Source: Mycobacterium sp. D16Q13 (lineage in GTDB: Bacteria; Actinomycetota; Actinomycetes; Mycobacteriales; Mycobacteriaceae). Taken from it: DNA of 64,000 nt. The position numbers and the translations under genes are program-made. Positions 51,074 to 60,519 of this stretch are shown here, piece after piece. Each line of letters starts with the position of its first letter. Positions within the stretch are counted from its first letter, which is position 1. The stretch spans positions 62,001 to 126,000 of the forward strand of contig NZ_MAEW01000015.1 in NCBI RefSeq assembly GCF_002013375.1. Direction: 5' to 3'. Under the pieces are notes generated by a model. That model had not been told where the DNA came from. It made no database searches and saw only the letters and a list, made by a program, of their open reading frames with translations.

Positions 51074-52453
51074 TTGTCCGCTCTCACCTACCCTGCTGGC
51101 ACCCGATTCGCCCTACGCGACGGTGCAACGTGCCTCGTCACGGCCGCGGGCGCGATACTGCTGAACCCGCCGCGCAACGAGAAACTCACCGGGCTCACCG
51201 GGCCGCAGCGGCGCGTGCTCAAGACTCTCAACAGCGGCCCCACGACGCTCCCGGAACTGATAACCGATGCCGATAGCGACGCTATCGAACCACTCATCAC
51301 GCGGCTACTCGAAGGCGGATGGCTGTCGCTGACGGTTCGTAACGACAGGCACGACCTCTATGCCATCGAATGTTTCGGCGTACCCGGCTCCCAACCCACC
51401 GATCCCCCACCGTCGGGCGTCCATCTGTCGAAATTCTCGGTACTGCATCGCGATTCACGCGGATACGTGCTGGAGAATCCGCTGAGCTGGTGCGATATCC
51501 GCATCCAGGATCTGCGCCTGCTCCCCTTACTCGACGGCCCCGAACGCACCATCGCCGACCTGAGCCAGGAATTCATCACGCGGTTTCGGGCCGATCTGCG
51601 CTGGGCCGGATTCCTCGTCTCCAACAACGACGAGGAGAACCGCGAGTTCACCTCGATCAGTTGGAGCGCACCCGACCTGTGGTTCCACCGCCGCAGCACC
51701 CTGGGCGAACGCACCATCACGTGGGACCACTTCGGCCCCACGAAATGGGCAAAGGGCAAGTTCCCGCAGCCGGCAGCGCGCAAACCCGACTATCCGGGAA
51801 TCCCTGTCGCGCTACCCGCCCCGGACCTGGCCGCCCTCCGCGCCGACGATCCGACCCTCACCACGGTCATCGAAGACCGGATCTCGGTGCGCGCCTTCGA
51901 TGACGCCAACCCCATTACCATCGAACAGCTTTCCGAGCTGCTGTACCGCACTGCCCGTACCCGTGGCGCCCGCTCGGAAAGCGAAGGCGAAGAACTCCTA
52001 TCCCGCCCGTATCCTTCGGGTGGCAGCGTGTACGAGCTGGAGCTCTATCCGGTGGTGCGCAACGTCGCCGGACTCACACCCGGCATGTACCACTACGACT
52101 CCTTCGAGCACGCTCTGCGGCCGGTGGCCGACGTCGACTCCACCGCCGTCAAGCAGCTGCTGAAGTCGACCTCCGCGACACTGGAGGGTGGCGCCGAACC
52201 ACAGGTGCTGCTGGTGATGGCGGCGCGTGCCGGTCGCGTGATGTGGACCTACGAACAGGTCGCCTACTCGGCCATTCTCAAGCACGTCGGTGTGCTCATG
52301 CAGACCATCTATCTGGCAGCCACCGCCATGGGTCTGGGCGCCTGCGCCCAGGGATTCGGCGATACCGCGGCATTCACCGCGGCCGCGGCCGTACCGGAGC
52401 TGCAGGAGTGCAGCGTGGGCAGCATGGTGCTGGGTACGCCGGCGACCTCCTGA
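51074..52453 (+). CDS. SagB-type FMN dehydrogenase (azoline oxidase-like)
   Basis: A 459-residue protein. The C-terminal half (from about residue 255) is a nitroreductase-fold SagB/McbC-type oxidoreductase: RISVRAFDDANPIT, RPYPSGGSVYELELYPVV, and AYSAILKHVGVLMQTIYLAATAMGLGACAQGF are typical FMN-binding and dimer segments. The N-terminal half (YPAGTRFALRDGATCLV...) is the extension seen in SagB-type proteins of peptide-modifying clusters. Such enzymes oxidise thiazolines or oxazolines to thiazoles or oxazoles. It starts at TTG 51074 with GGAAGG six bases upstream; no ATG or GTG fits the frame. It converges on an NRPS gene with a heterocyclisation domain, the likely source of its substrate. Confidence 0.82.
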   Translation: MSALTYPAGTRFALRDGATCLVTAAGAILLNPPRNEKLTGLTGPQRRVLKTLNSGPTTLPELITDADSDAIEPLITRLLEGGWLSLTVRNDRHDLYAIECFGVPGSQPTDPPPSGVHLSKFSVLHRDSRGYVLENPLSWCDIRIQDLRLLPLLDGPERTIADLSQEFITRFRADLRWAGFLVSNNDEENREFTSISWSAPDLWFHRRSTLGERTITWDHFGPTKWAKGKFPQPAARKPDYPGIPVALPAPDLAALRADDPTLTTVIEDRISVRAFDDANPITIEQLSELLYRTARTRGARSESEGEELLSRPYPSGGSVYELELYPVVRNVAGLTPGMYHYDSFEHALRPVADVDSTAVKQLLKSTSATLEGGAEPQVLLVMAARAGRVMWTYEQVAYSAILKHVGVLMQTIYLAATAMGLGACAQGFGDTAAFTAAAAVPELQECSVGSMVLGTPATS

Positions 52454-52466
52454 CCGGTCAGGAGGT
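52445..52466. terminator. 22-bp perfect palindrome containing both convergent stop codons
   Basis: The sequence reading ACCTCCTGACC then its exact complement occupies 52445-52466. It encodes the last two codons and stop (Thr-Ser-stop) of both the SagB-type protein and the NRPS on opposite strands. In RNA it folds as an 11-bp stem with almost no loop; a shared bidirectional terminator or a symmetrical protein-binding site are the options. Confidence 0.6.
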
Positions 52467-55400
52467 ACCGGCCAGGATCTCCTCATCGGTCATCGCCGCG
52501 ATCTCCAGGTAGTGTCCCGCGACCACAGCCAGGCGGTCCGGCGTACCGAGTTCGATCTCGCGCTGCTTGAGCCGGTCGGCAAGCCCGGCGACGGTACGGG
52601 TGGCAAAGAGGTCGCCAACCAGTGCGTGCTCGACCGACAGCCAGTCGCGCACTCGCGCGATGACCGTCGTGGCGAGCACCGAGTCACCACCCTGGGCAAA
52701 GAAATCGTCGTACACCCCAATGGATTCCACGCCCAGCACACCTGCCATCAGATCGGCGAGGGCTGTGTCGAGATCATCCCGGGGAGCCGAGTCGGTTCCG
52801 GCGGTGGCCACCTCTTCGAGCAGAGCGGTCACCGCCCCCCGATCGATCTTCCCGTTCGGGGTCAACGGCATCTGATCCAGGAGCTCGACGCGAGCCGGGA
52901 CCATGTAACCGGGGACCACATCGCCGAGCAGCGCCGCATAATCTGCCGACTGATCCGGGGCACCCGACACCGCGGCAACGAGGATCGGCGCATCACCGCC
53001 GACAATGGCAGCGACGGCATGGCGCACACCGGGCACCATCCGCAGCGCACTTTCCACCTCGCCCAGCTCCACGCGATAACCACGGATCTGCACCTGATGG
53101 TCTGCGCGGCCGAGGAATTCGATGGTTCCGTCCGGCCAGTACCTGGCCATGTCTCCCGTCCGATACCAGCGCAGTCCGTCGTACTCGACGAATCGTTCTG
53201 CGGTGCGTTCGGGGTCATTGCGATATCCGGCCGCGACATTGGCACCACCCACCCAGAATTCACCGGGCACCCAGTCCGGGCAGTCGCGACCTGCGGGTGA
53301 CACCACCCGGCATCGGACGTTGCGCAGCGGCACACCGAAAGGCACCGTCGCCCAGCGCGCGGGCGGGTCTCCCACCACCTCACAGATGGTGTTGTGAATG
53401 GATGTCTCGGTGGCTCCGCCCAAGCCGGAGAACCTGCAGCCCGGGACCTGCGCGGCCAGGCGGGTCGCCAGGTCAGCGCCCACCCAGTCACCGCCCAGGG
53501 TGACCGCCCGCAGCGAGTCACCCAGGCCGTTACCGCCGATTTCCAGGATCATGTCCAGCATGCTCGGCACACAGTTGAGAATCGAAACCTTATGGCGCCG
53601 TAGCAGATCCACCCACGTGGTGGCCTCGGCGCGCTGCTCGACATCGACTGCGACCAGCGATCCGCCGACCGAGAACATTCCGAAGATGTCATACACGGAA
53701 GCGTCGAACTCCAGCGCCGACAGCGCCAGCACCCTGTCGGTCGGCCCGACATCGAACCATTCATTGACGGCATCGATGGTGTTCATCGCCCCGCGGTGCA
53801 GCACGTCCACACCCTTGGGAGTGCCCGTCGAGCCAGACGTGAAGATCACATACGCGATCGTGTCGGTCGGTGGAATGACTGGCGCAGCCAACGGCTCGCT
53901 GTGGTGCCGAGCGGTATCGATGGACACCGACGGCACCGGAATGTCAGCGTCCGAGACGGTTATCGCCATCGCAACTCCACCGGTTTCGAGGATGCTGGCC
54001 CGGCGACGGGCGGGCTGGTCAAATCCGATGGGGATGTACGTCGCCCCGGCGGCGAGCACACCGAGCACGGCGAGAATCTGATCGCGCCCCTTGGGCAGCT
54101 GCACCGCCACCGCATCGCCGGGCTGTACGCCCCGGGCCCGCAGCGCACCGGCCACCGCCAGGGCCTGCGCGGCGAGGTCGCCATACGTCCATACCCCGTC
54201 CTCGCCACCGAAGCCCCACACCACCGCGGATGCGCCGGGGTGCGTCTTCGCGAAATCGAAGAATCCTTCATGCAGGCATCGGCCGCTCACCGGGCCGTCG
54301 GTCGCATTGACGGTTCGCCTGACATCGGCTTGCGAGGCCGGAAGCCGAACGGCCGCATCGGCATTCCAGCCGTCGTCTCCGACACACAGTGCAGCCACCG
54401 CATCGGTGTAGCGCGCGAACATGGTGTCGACCATGCCCTCGGGGAAAGCCGATTCACGCACATCCCAGTTGAGCAGCAGGCCACCGCGCACCTCAGTGAC
54501 CTGCGCGTCCAACAGCACCTGCGGCCCTTGGGAAATGATCCAGACCGGTTCGCCAAAGGTGTCCATGACCGACGAGGCGAACAACTCCCCCAGATTCAGC
54601 GCGCTGGTGTAGACAACCGGCGCCAACACCGGCTCACCGCGGTGCCTACCGAGATCGCGGAGCACATTCAGCCCGGGATACGCCGAATGAGCCCCGCTCT
54701 CGTACATGCTGCGTTGCAAGGCCCGGGCCCGGTCGGCCACCGACATCTGATCGGTGAGATCGACGTCGAGCATGATCGAGGAGGTGAAGTCACCGATCAC
54801 CCGGTCGATATCGGGATGCACCGATTCACGATGGAACAGCGGGACGTTCAGCAGGAAACGGCTTTGCGCGGACCACCCTCCGATCGTCTCCGCGAAGACC
54901 GCGGCCATCGCCATCGCGGGGGTGATGCCACGCTGATGCGCGGCCGCCAGCAACTGCTGCTTGGCCTGCGGTTCCAGCCAGTAGTCGTATCGGACGGTGC
55001 GGTGTGGTTCGGCGCGTTCACTCACCGGTACGGTCGGCAGCTCCGGCGCACCCGGCAGGTCGTCCAGCCGCTCGCTCCACCATTTCCGATCACGCTCGCG
55101 CGCCGACTCATCACCGCGCTGCTCGGTGCGATACCGCCGGTAGGTGTATCCCAACTCTGGTTGCGCGGCACCGTGATACAGCGCAGCCAGATCGGACACC
55201 AGCACTCGGTAGCTCATCGCGTCCCCGGCCAGCATGTCGACATCCAGATGCAGGCGGCTGCGCTGCTCGTCGCGCAGGGTCAGCGTGACATCGAGCACCT
55301 GGCCGTCCTCGATCGCCAGGCGCTGATGCGTCTTGCGTTCACGGAGCCCGGTCAGTGCCGCCTCGATTTCCTTGTCCGCACGTCCCCGCAGGTCCACCAC

Positions 55401-55940
55401 GCTGAACACATCACGCTCCGGAGCCGACAAGGTCTGCTGGGTGCCATCAGGCAGAAACCTGGTGCGCAGCATCGGATGTGCCGCCACCAGCCGTTCCACC
55501 GCCAGCCTCAGCCGCTCGGGATCGATTGCTCCACCGTCGAACTCGACATACAGGTGTGCGGCGACGCCACCGAGCTCCTGATCTTCCGAACGACCGATCC
55601 AGTAGGCGTGCTGCATAGTGGCCAGCGGGTAGGGCGCATCCTCCGCCGCGTCGTCCGTGTCCGCCGGGGTGCCGGCGGCCGCGACGTCGGCACGAACGTC
55701 CGGGGCCGACTCCGCGCCATCGCCCAATAGCGCGTGCCAGGACTCGACCGACGGCTCGGCGGCGAGCTGCGCGAAGGTGATGCGGCTCCCCCGCTTGCGC
55801 CATCCACCTGCCAGGGTCATCATGCGGATCGAGTCCAGCCCAAGCGTGATGAGGTCGGCGGCGTCCGAGATCTCCCGGGGGGTGAGCCCAATGAGGTCGC
55901 CGACGGTCGCCTTAATCTCGTCCTTGCTGATTGATTCCAT
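52458..55940 (-). CDS. mbtB: Siderophore-type NRPS: ArCP-Cy-A-PCP (MbtB-like)
   Basis: A 1160-residue NRPS. Domains in order: an aryl carrier protein (residues 1-75; GLDSIRMM, Ser37 phosphopantetheinylated); a heterocyclisation domain (about 101-530: YPLATMQHAYWIGR, DVDMLAGDAMSYR as the Cy DxxxxDxxS motif, VIGDFTSSIMLD, and SQGPQVLLDAQV); an adenylation domain (about 540-1050: IFTSGSTGTPKG, GYRVELGEVE); and a PCP (about 1078-1150; FFAQGGDSVLAT). This is MbtB architecture: aryl acid plus Ser/Thr/Cys gives aryl-oxazoline or -thiazoline. No thioesterase follows, unlike M. tuberculosis MbtB. The specificity residues, read by eye, are closest to Thr. ATG 55940 has AGGAAG nine bases upstream. Confidence 0.85.
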   Translation of the reverse strand: MESISKDEIKATVGDLIGLTPREISDAADLITLGLDSIRMMTLAGGWRKRGSRITFAQLAAEPSVESWHALLGDGAESAPDVRADVAAAGTPADTDDAAEDAPYPLATMQHAYWIGRSEDQELGGVAAHLYVEFDGGAIDPERLRLAVERLVAAHPMLRTRFLPDGTQQTLSAPERDVFSVVDLRGRADKEIEAALTGLRERKTHQRLAIEDGQVLDVTLTLRDEQRSRLHLDVDMLAGDAMSYRVLVSDLAALYHGAAQPELGYTYRRYRTEQRGDESARERDRKWWSERLDDLPGAPELPTVPVSERAEPHRTVRYDYWLEPQAKQQLLAAAHQRGITPAMAMAAVFAETIGGWSAQSRFLLNVPLFHRESVHPDIDRVIGDFTSSIMLDVDLTDQMSVADRARALQRSMYESGAHSAYPGLNVLRDLGRHRGEPVLAPVVYTSALNLGELFASSVMDTFGEPVWIISQGPQVLLDAQVTEVRGGLLLNWDVRESAFPEGMVDTMFARYTDAVAALCVGDDGWNADAAVRLPASQADVRRTVNATDGPVSGRCLHEGFFDFAKTHPGASAVVWGFGGEDGVWTYGDLAAQALAVAGALRARGVQPGDAVAVQLPKGRDQILAVLGVLAAGATYIPIGFDQPARRRASILETGGVAMAITVSDADIPVPSVSIDTARHHSEPLAAPVIPPTDTIAYVIFTSGSTGTPKGVDVLHRGAMNTIDAVNEWFDVGPTDRVLALSALEFDASVYDIFGMFSVGGSLVAVDVEQRAEATTWVDLLRRHKVSILNCVPSMLDMILEIGGNGLGDSLRAVTLGGDWVGADLATRLAAQVPGCRFSGLGGATETSIHNTICEVVGDPPARWATVPFGVPLRNVRCRVVSPAGRDCPDWVPGEFWVGGANVAAGYRNDPERTAERFVEYDGLRWYRTGDMARYWPDGTIEFLGRADHQVQIRGYRVELGEVESALRMVPGVRHAVAAIVGGDAPILVAAVSGAPDQSADYAALLGDVVPGYMVPARVELLDQMPLTPNGKIDRGAVTALLEEVATAGTDSAPRDDLDTALADLMAGVLGVESIGVYDDFFAQGGDSVLATTVIARVRDWLSVEHALVGDLFATRTVAGLADRLKQREIELGTPDRLAVVAGHYLEIAAMTDEEILAGTS

Positions 55941-55959
55941 CCGTGCTGTCTTCCTGTCG

Positions 55960-58900
55960 CTATCCGTCAAGTGCCCGAGCCAGCGCGGCAACGCTCCGTT
56001 GCCACAGCCACGCCAGCCGCTCGGCATCCGCCGAGGTGAAAAGGTTTGAGCTCCATTGCCAGTTGGTGACCAACTGCGGTCCTTCGGTAGTCGTCATCAC
56101 CGCCGAACCGATGTTGATGGCGAATCGCAACGGCAGATCCGGTTCGGAGTCCGGAGGCACGGCGAGACTTCGCGAATCCGTGATGAGCGACCATGGCTGA
56201 TCGTCAATACCACTGATATCCATACGGCCCACATAGTTGAACTGGATCTGCGGGTCCCGCGCCGAAGCCAGCTCCTCACGGCGCTCCGCATAGCGAAGCA
56301 AACCGTAATCCAGCCCCTGATGCGGAATCTCGCTGAGATGCGCGGCGACCGTGGCCAAGAGCCGACCGGCCGCCTGGCTGTCGTTCTCCACCTGATCAAT
56401 GTCTATCGCCGTCTCGCCGGCGGCCACGCGTACCGGATAGACCGTGGTGAACCAGCCAACGGTGCCGCTGGTGTCCGTGTCGAGCTCCGCGTCGTCTCTG
56501 CCGTGGCCCTCCAGCGAGACCAGAGTGCCTGCGGCAGGGTCTTGTCCGCGCTGCGCACGCCAGCTGGCCACCGTGACCGCCAGCGCCGCCAGCAGGAACC
56601 CGTAGACACCTTCGGGCTTGTTCAGCGACGCCAGCAGCCGGGCGGTGATATCGACAGGTGTCGGTACCGCGGTGGTTTGCAAGGTTCCCCAGGTGTCTCG
56701 GACCGGGTCAGCGTGCCGCGACCCCAGCTCCGGATCGGCACCAGAGACCTGTGTGGCCCAATAGTCCCGCTGACGTGACACGTCCTCGCTGGAGGCGCGC
56801 TGCTGCATCAGCTGGCTCCACCGCCGATACGAGGTGAACTCCATGGGCGCCTTGGGCACTCCGCCGGATTCCACCGCGTGCCACGCATCCGCAAGGTAGC
56901 CCAGCACAATGTGCCAGGACACCACGTCCATCGCCAGATGATGGACGGTCAGCAGCAGGGCGTCGCCCGCCTCGGCGTCTGTGAGCCAGGTTGCCCGCAT
57001 CATGGCACCCGATGACGGGTCCAGGGCGTCAAAGGCCTTTCGTGCCGCAGTGGTAATCGCGGCGTGGGTGGCTTCTCCCGTGGGCAGCTCCACGTGGCTG
57101 AGCACACTTTCGGCGCGCACCACCCCAGGTTCACGGGTGACCACCCGAGGCCCATCAGGGGTATCCACCAGCGTCGACCGCAACATGGCGAATCCGTCGA
57201 GAAGCAGCTGGAGCATCTGCTCAATCCGTGGACCATCGATGCCCTCGGGCAGCCGGACAAGCACCGACAACGAGAGCCGTCGGTAGATTTCGCTTTCGTA
57301 CATCCACGACACCACCGGCAGTGGCGGAACCTCGCCGTAGTCCGCTTCTCCCGCAATCGAATCCAGGCCCTCGGCGCGACCGGCTCGTTCGTCTATGAGG
57401 GCCGCGAGCTGCCGGATCGTCGGCGCGGCCAACACCATGCGCGGGGTAATCACCAGATCGCGCTTACGCGCCTTGTTCACCAGTGAAATCGCGACGATGC
57501 TGTCCACTCCAAGGGAAAAGAAGTCTTCGTCGATACCCGGAGCGGTGCCGTCGAACAGTTCGGCACAGCACTCACACAGTGCACATTCGGTGGTGCTGCC
57601 TGGCTGCGCCGCCACACCCTCGGCGGCGCCTCCGGACAGGGCGTCCAGCGCGAGCCGCTCCAGCACATCGCCGTCCAGCTTGCCGTTTACCGTGACGGGC
57701 AGCCGCTCAAGCACAACCAGACGCGACGGCATCATGTAAGACGGCAGCCGATCGGCGAGGCCGAACAGGGTCCGAGCAGAGTCGAATTCGGCTGCCTCCT
57801 CTTCCGAGACAACAAAACCCACGAGAGTGGCACCGCCCGCACGGCGCACCACAGTCACCGCGGCGGTTTGCACACCCGGTTGTAGACGCAGCGCGGATTC
57901 GATCTCACCGACCTCGACCCGATAACCGCGGATCTTCACCTGAGAGTCAGCACGGCCCAGATACGCGAAGCCTCCGTGGGGCACACGGCGCACCAGGTCG
58001 CCCGTCCGGTACATGCGCTGACCCGGTTGCTGCGGATCCGCGACAAAAGCGCCCGCCGTCACCGCGGGCCTGCCCGCGTATCCGCGGGCCAGCTGTGCAC
58101 CGGCGAGATACAACTCGCCCACGGTACCGTCCGGCACCGGCCGCAACCGCGAATCGAGAACGTACCCGGCCATTCCCTGATTGGGCGTGCCGATGGTGGG
58201 CTCCGGATAGTCCTTCACCGCTGCCACAACAGCTTCGACAGTCGTCTCGGTGGGGCCGTAACAGTTGTAGACGGCGGTACCGCTCAACGAACGCAGCCGG
58301 TTCCACAATGCCGTCTCGATAGCCTCGCCACCAAGGGCCAGCACCGGAAGCTCCCGGTCGAGCAGTCCCGCGGCGGACAACTGAGCCAGCATCGACGGCG
58401 TGGTGTCGATCATGTCAATACCGTGCGCGGCCATGCCCCGCACCAGCCGATGCGCATCCCGCATGGCCTCGGCGTCGAACAGGTGCACGGTGTGCCCGTC
58501 CAGCAGACCGATCATCGGCTGCCAGGAGGCGTCGAAGCTCAACGACCATGCATGGGCGATCCGCAATGTGCGCCCGAGCCGCGCGGTAGCCGGTCGATAC
58601 ACCCGATCACGATGGTCGGCAAAGTAACTCATCAGCGCACCGTGCGTGCCGATGACCCCCTTGGGCTCACCGGTCGAACCGGAAGTGAAGATGAAGTAGG
58701 CACTCTGCTCACGGTGCCGATCGACCACAGGCGCAGCGACGGGGCGCGCGGAGATCCGCTCGATGCTCGCCGGCTCGTCGAGCACCAGAACGGGATAACG
58801 CCCGTCGGCGATATCCCGATGTTCGCCGACCGTGACGATGAGTTTCGGATCAGACTGACGCAGAATCGATTCGATGCGCGCCCTCGGCAACCCGATGTCC

Positions 58901-60519
58901 ACCGGAACATATGCCGCGCCCGCTGCCAGGACCGCCAGAATAGCGACGATGGCATCAGTAGATCGCGGGAGTGCCAGTGCCACAGTGTTTTCCGGACCGA
59001 TATCGTGGGCAACCAGTTCCGCCGCCAACCGGCTCGCGTTGGCGTGCAACTGCGCGTAGGTGTAGCGCGTGTCGGCCCCCGCCGACTGCACAGTAAGCGC
59101 GATTCCGTCGGGGTTCTCGGCCGCCTGCGCCGCGAACAGCTCCCACACCGAAGCAACCGACGGATCGGCCGCCGACGGCGTCACGACGATTTCCGCGCGC
59201 TCACGAGCAGTCAGCACATCGAGCGCATCCGGTGTCCGGTCACCGATCTCCGGCAGCTGACGTAACACCGAGACAAGGCGCTCGCCGATGCTGGCGCCCG
59301 AAACATGCGGTAACGCCTCCGGAATTGCTTCAATGAGCACCAGCAGCGAATCTCCATGCATGTGCGACACCACGGTGAGCGGATAGTGGGCCAGACTTTC
59401 CATCTCAACCGGACGGAAGCGAGTGCCGTCTGCCATCTCGACGGCCTGAGCCGCATCGCCTATCGGGGCGTTCTCGAAGACGAACAGGGTGTCGAACAAC
59501 GCGGCACTGCCCTCCGCGCGCTGCAGCGCGGACAGGCTCAGGTACCCAATATCGCGCATCGCCGCGGCCTCGCGCTGCAATTGCGCACACTGCTCAACTA
59601 CCGACGTCGAGTAGTCGACGTGATGCACCATCGGCACCGAGTTGATAAAGAGCCCGACCATCCGCTCGACATCGGGTAGTTCCTTGGGCCGCCCGGACAC
59701 GATGGTGCCGAACACCACATCCGTGCGATCGGTCAGCCTGCCGAGCACGAGCGCCCACGCGAACGCCGTCACGGTGTTGAGGGTGAGCCCGTTCACGGCT
59801 GCCCACTGGCGAAGCCGCGCGGTTTCCTCTGCGGTCAAAAGGAATTGCGATTTCTGGGGCACGCTGTCGTGTGCGGCGACAACGCCGTCGGCAAGCATGA
59901 GCGGCCCGGAGACGGTGCTCAGGTAGCGCATCCATCGCTCGGTCGCGGCGGCGTCGTCCTGCGCGTTGAGCCATGCGATGTAATCGCGGTAGGGCCGCAC
60001 CGCCGGCAGTCCATCGGCAGACCCGTTGGCCTGATAGACGGCGAGAAGCTCGCTGAAGAAGATGGCGATCGCCCAGCCATCCATGAGGATGTGGTGGGTG
60101 GTGACGATCATCCGGTGCCGCGATTGGCCGGGGACGGTGAGTAACACGATGCGGATCGCGGGACCCTTGCCCAGATCGAATGGGCGGCGCCGCTCGCTCA
60201 GCGCGACATCGTCGAATTCCGTTGGCTGTGCCTCACGTTCCTCCCACGGAATGTCCGCGTGAGTAGGCACGATCTGCACGGGTTTGGGCAGCCCGCGGTC
60301 CCAGAAGGCGGCACGCAGATTGGGGTGCCGAGTCAGGAGTGCCTGAGCACTGCGGTGCAACAGATCGACGTCGAGGCCGCCTTCGATATCGGCGACGAAC
60401 TGCATGCTGTACAGATCGACGCTCTCGTCGGCGAGCTGGGATAGCGCAAAGAAGCCTTCCTGTAGGGGACTCAGCGCCAGCACGTCCTCGATCTGAGGCT
60501 GCTGTTCGGTACCCGTCAC
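55960..60519 (-). CDS. mbtF: Siderophore-type NRPS: C-A-PCP-E (MbtF-like)
   Basis: A 1519-residue single-module NRPS. Domains: condensation (about 10-440; TTHHILMDGWAI), adenylation (about 460-960; FTSGSTGEPKGV, NCYGPTETT, GYRVEVGEIE), PCP (around 985-1060; FFSLGVDSIVAIS) and a terminal epimerisation-type domain (about 1070-1519; HHLAMDVVSWHI, LEGHGRDD, TVGWFTTVYPV, FNYVGRMD). Domain order and length resemble MbtF, which adds the last (hydroxy)lysine of mycobactin, where the terminal domain has been linked to lactam formation (recalled, not verified). GTG 60519 overlaps the upstream NRPS stop as GTGA; the alternative is GTG 60534. It lies 19 bp before the mbtB-like gene. Confidence 0.78.
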   Translation of the reverse strand: MTGTEQQPQIEDVLALSPLQEGFFALSQLADESVDLYSMQFVADIEGGLDVDLLHRSAQALLTRHPNLRAAFWDRGLPKPVQIVPTHADIPWEEREAQPTEFDDVALSERRRPFDLGKGPAIRIVLLTVPGQSRHRMIVTTHHILMDGWAIAIFFSELLAVYQANGSADGLPAVRPYRDYIAWLNAQDDAAATERWMRYLSTVSGPLMLADGVVAAHDSVPQKSQFLLTAEETARLRQWAAVNGLTLNTVTAFAWALVLGRLTDRTDVVFGTIVSGRPKELPDVERMVGLFINSVPMVHHVDYSTSVVEQCAQLQREAAAMRDIGYLSLSALQRAEGSAALFDTLFVFENAPIGDAAQAVEMADGTRFRPVEMESLAHYPLTVVSHMHGDSLLVLIEAIPEALPHVSGASIGERLVSVLRQLPEIGDRTPDALDVLTARERAEIVVTPSAADPSVASVWELFAAQAAENPDGIALTVQSAGADTRYTYAQLHANASRLAAELVAHDIGPENTVALALPRSTDAIVAILAVLAAGAAYVPVDIGLPRARIESILRQSDPKLIVTVGEHRDIADGRYPVLVLDEPASIERISARPVAAPVVDRHREQSAYFIFTSGSTGEPKGVIGTHGALMSYFADHRDRVYRPATARLGRTLRIAHAWSLSFDASWQPMIGLLDGHTVHLFDAEAMRDAHRLVRGMAAHGIDMIDTTPSMLAQLSAAGLLDRELPVLALGGEAIETALWNRLRSLSGTAVYNCYGPTETTVEAVVAAVKDYPEPTIGTPNQGMAGYVLDSRLRPVPDGTVGELYLAGAQLARGYAGRPAVTAGAFVADPQQPGQRMYRTGDLVRRVPHGGFAYLGRADSQVKIRGYRVEVGEIESALRLQPGVQTAAVTVVRRAGGATLVGFVVSEEEAAEFDSARTLFGLADRLPSYMMPSRLVVLERLPVTVNGKLDGDVLERLALDALSGGAAEGVAAQPGSTTECALCECCAELFDGTAPGIDEDFFSLGVDSIVAISLVNKARKRDLVITPRMVLAAPTIRQLAALIDERAGRAEGLDSIAGEADYGEVPPLPVVSWMYESEIYRRLSLSVLVRLPEGIDGPRIEQMLQLLLDGFAMLRSTLVDTPDGPRVVTREPGVVRAESVLSHVELPTGEATHAAITTAARKAFDALDPSSGAMMRATWLTDAEAGDALLLTVHHLAMDVVSWHIVLGYLADAWHAVESGGVPKAPMEFTSYRRWSQLMQQRASSEDVSRQRDYWATQVSGADPELGSRHADPVRDTWGTLQTTAVPTPVDITARLLASLNKPEGVYGFLLAALAVTVASWRAQRGQDPAAGTLVSLEGHGRDDAELDTDTSGTVGWFTTVYPVRVAAGETAIDIDQVENDSQAAGRLLATVAAHLSEIPHQGLDYGLLRYAERREELASARDPQIQFNYVGRMDISGIDDQPWSLITDSRSLAVPPDSEPDLPLRFAINIGSAVMTTTEGPQLVTNWQWSSNLFTSADAERLAWLWQRSVAALARALDG

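Noticed and set aside
58113..58128. Third copy of the desaturase operator core (CGGTACCGTCCG) inside an NRPS gene
   Set aside because: Only the central ten bases match, and it lies within the coding sequence of a conserved adenylation domain.
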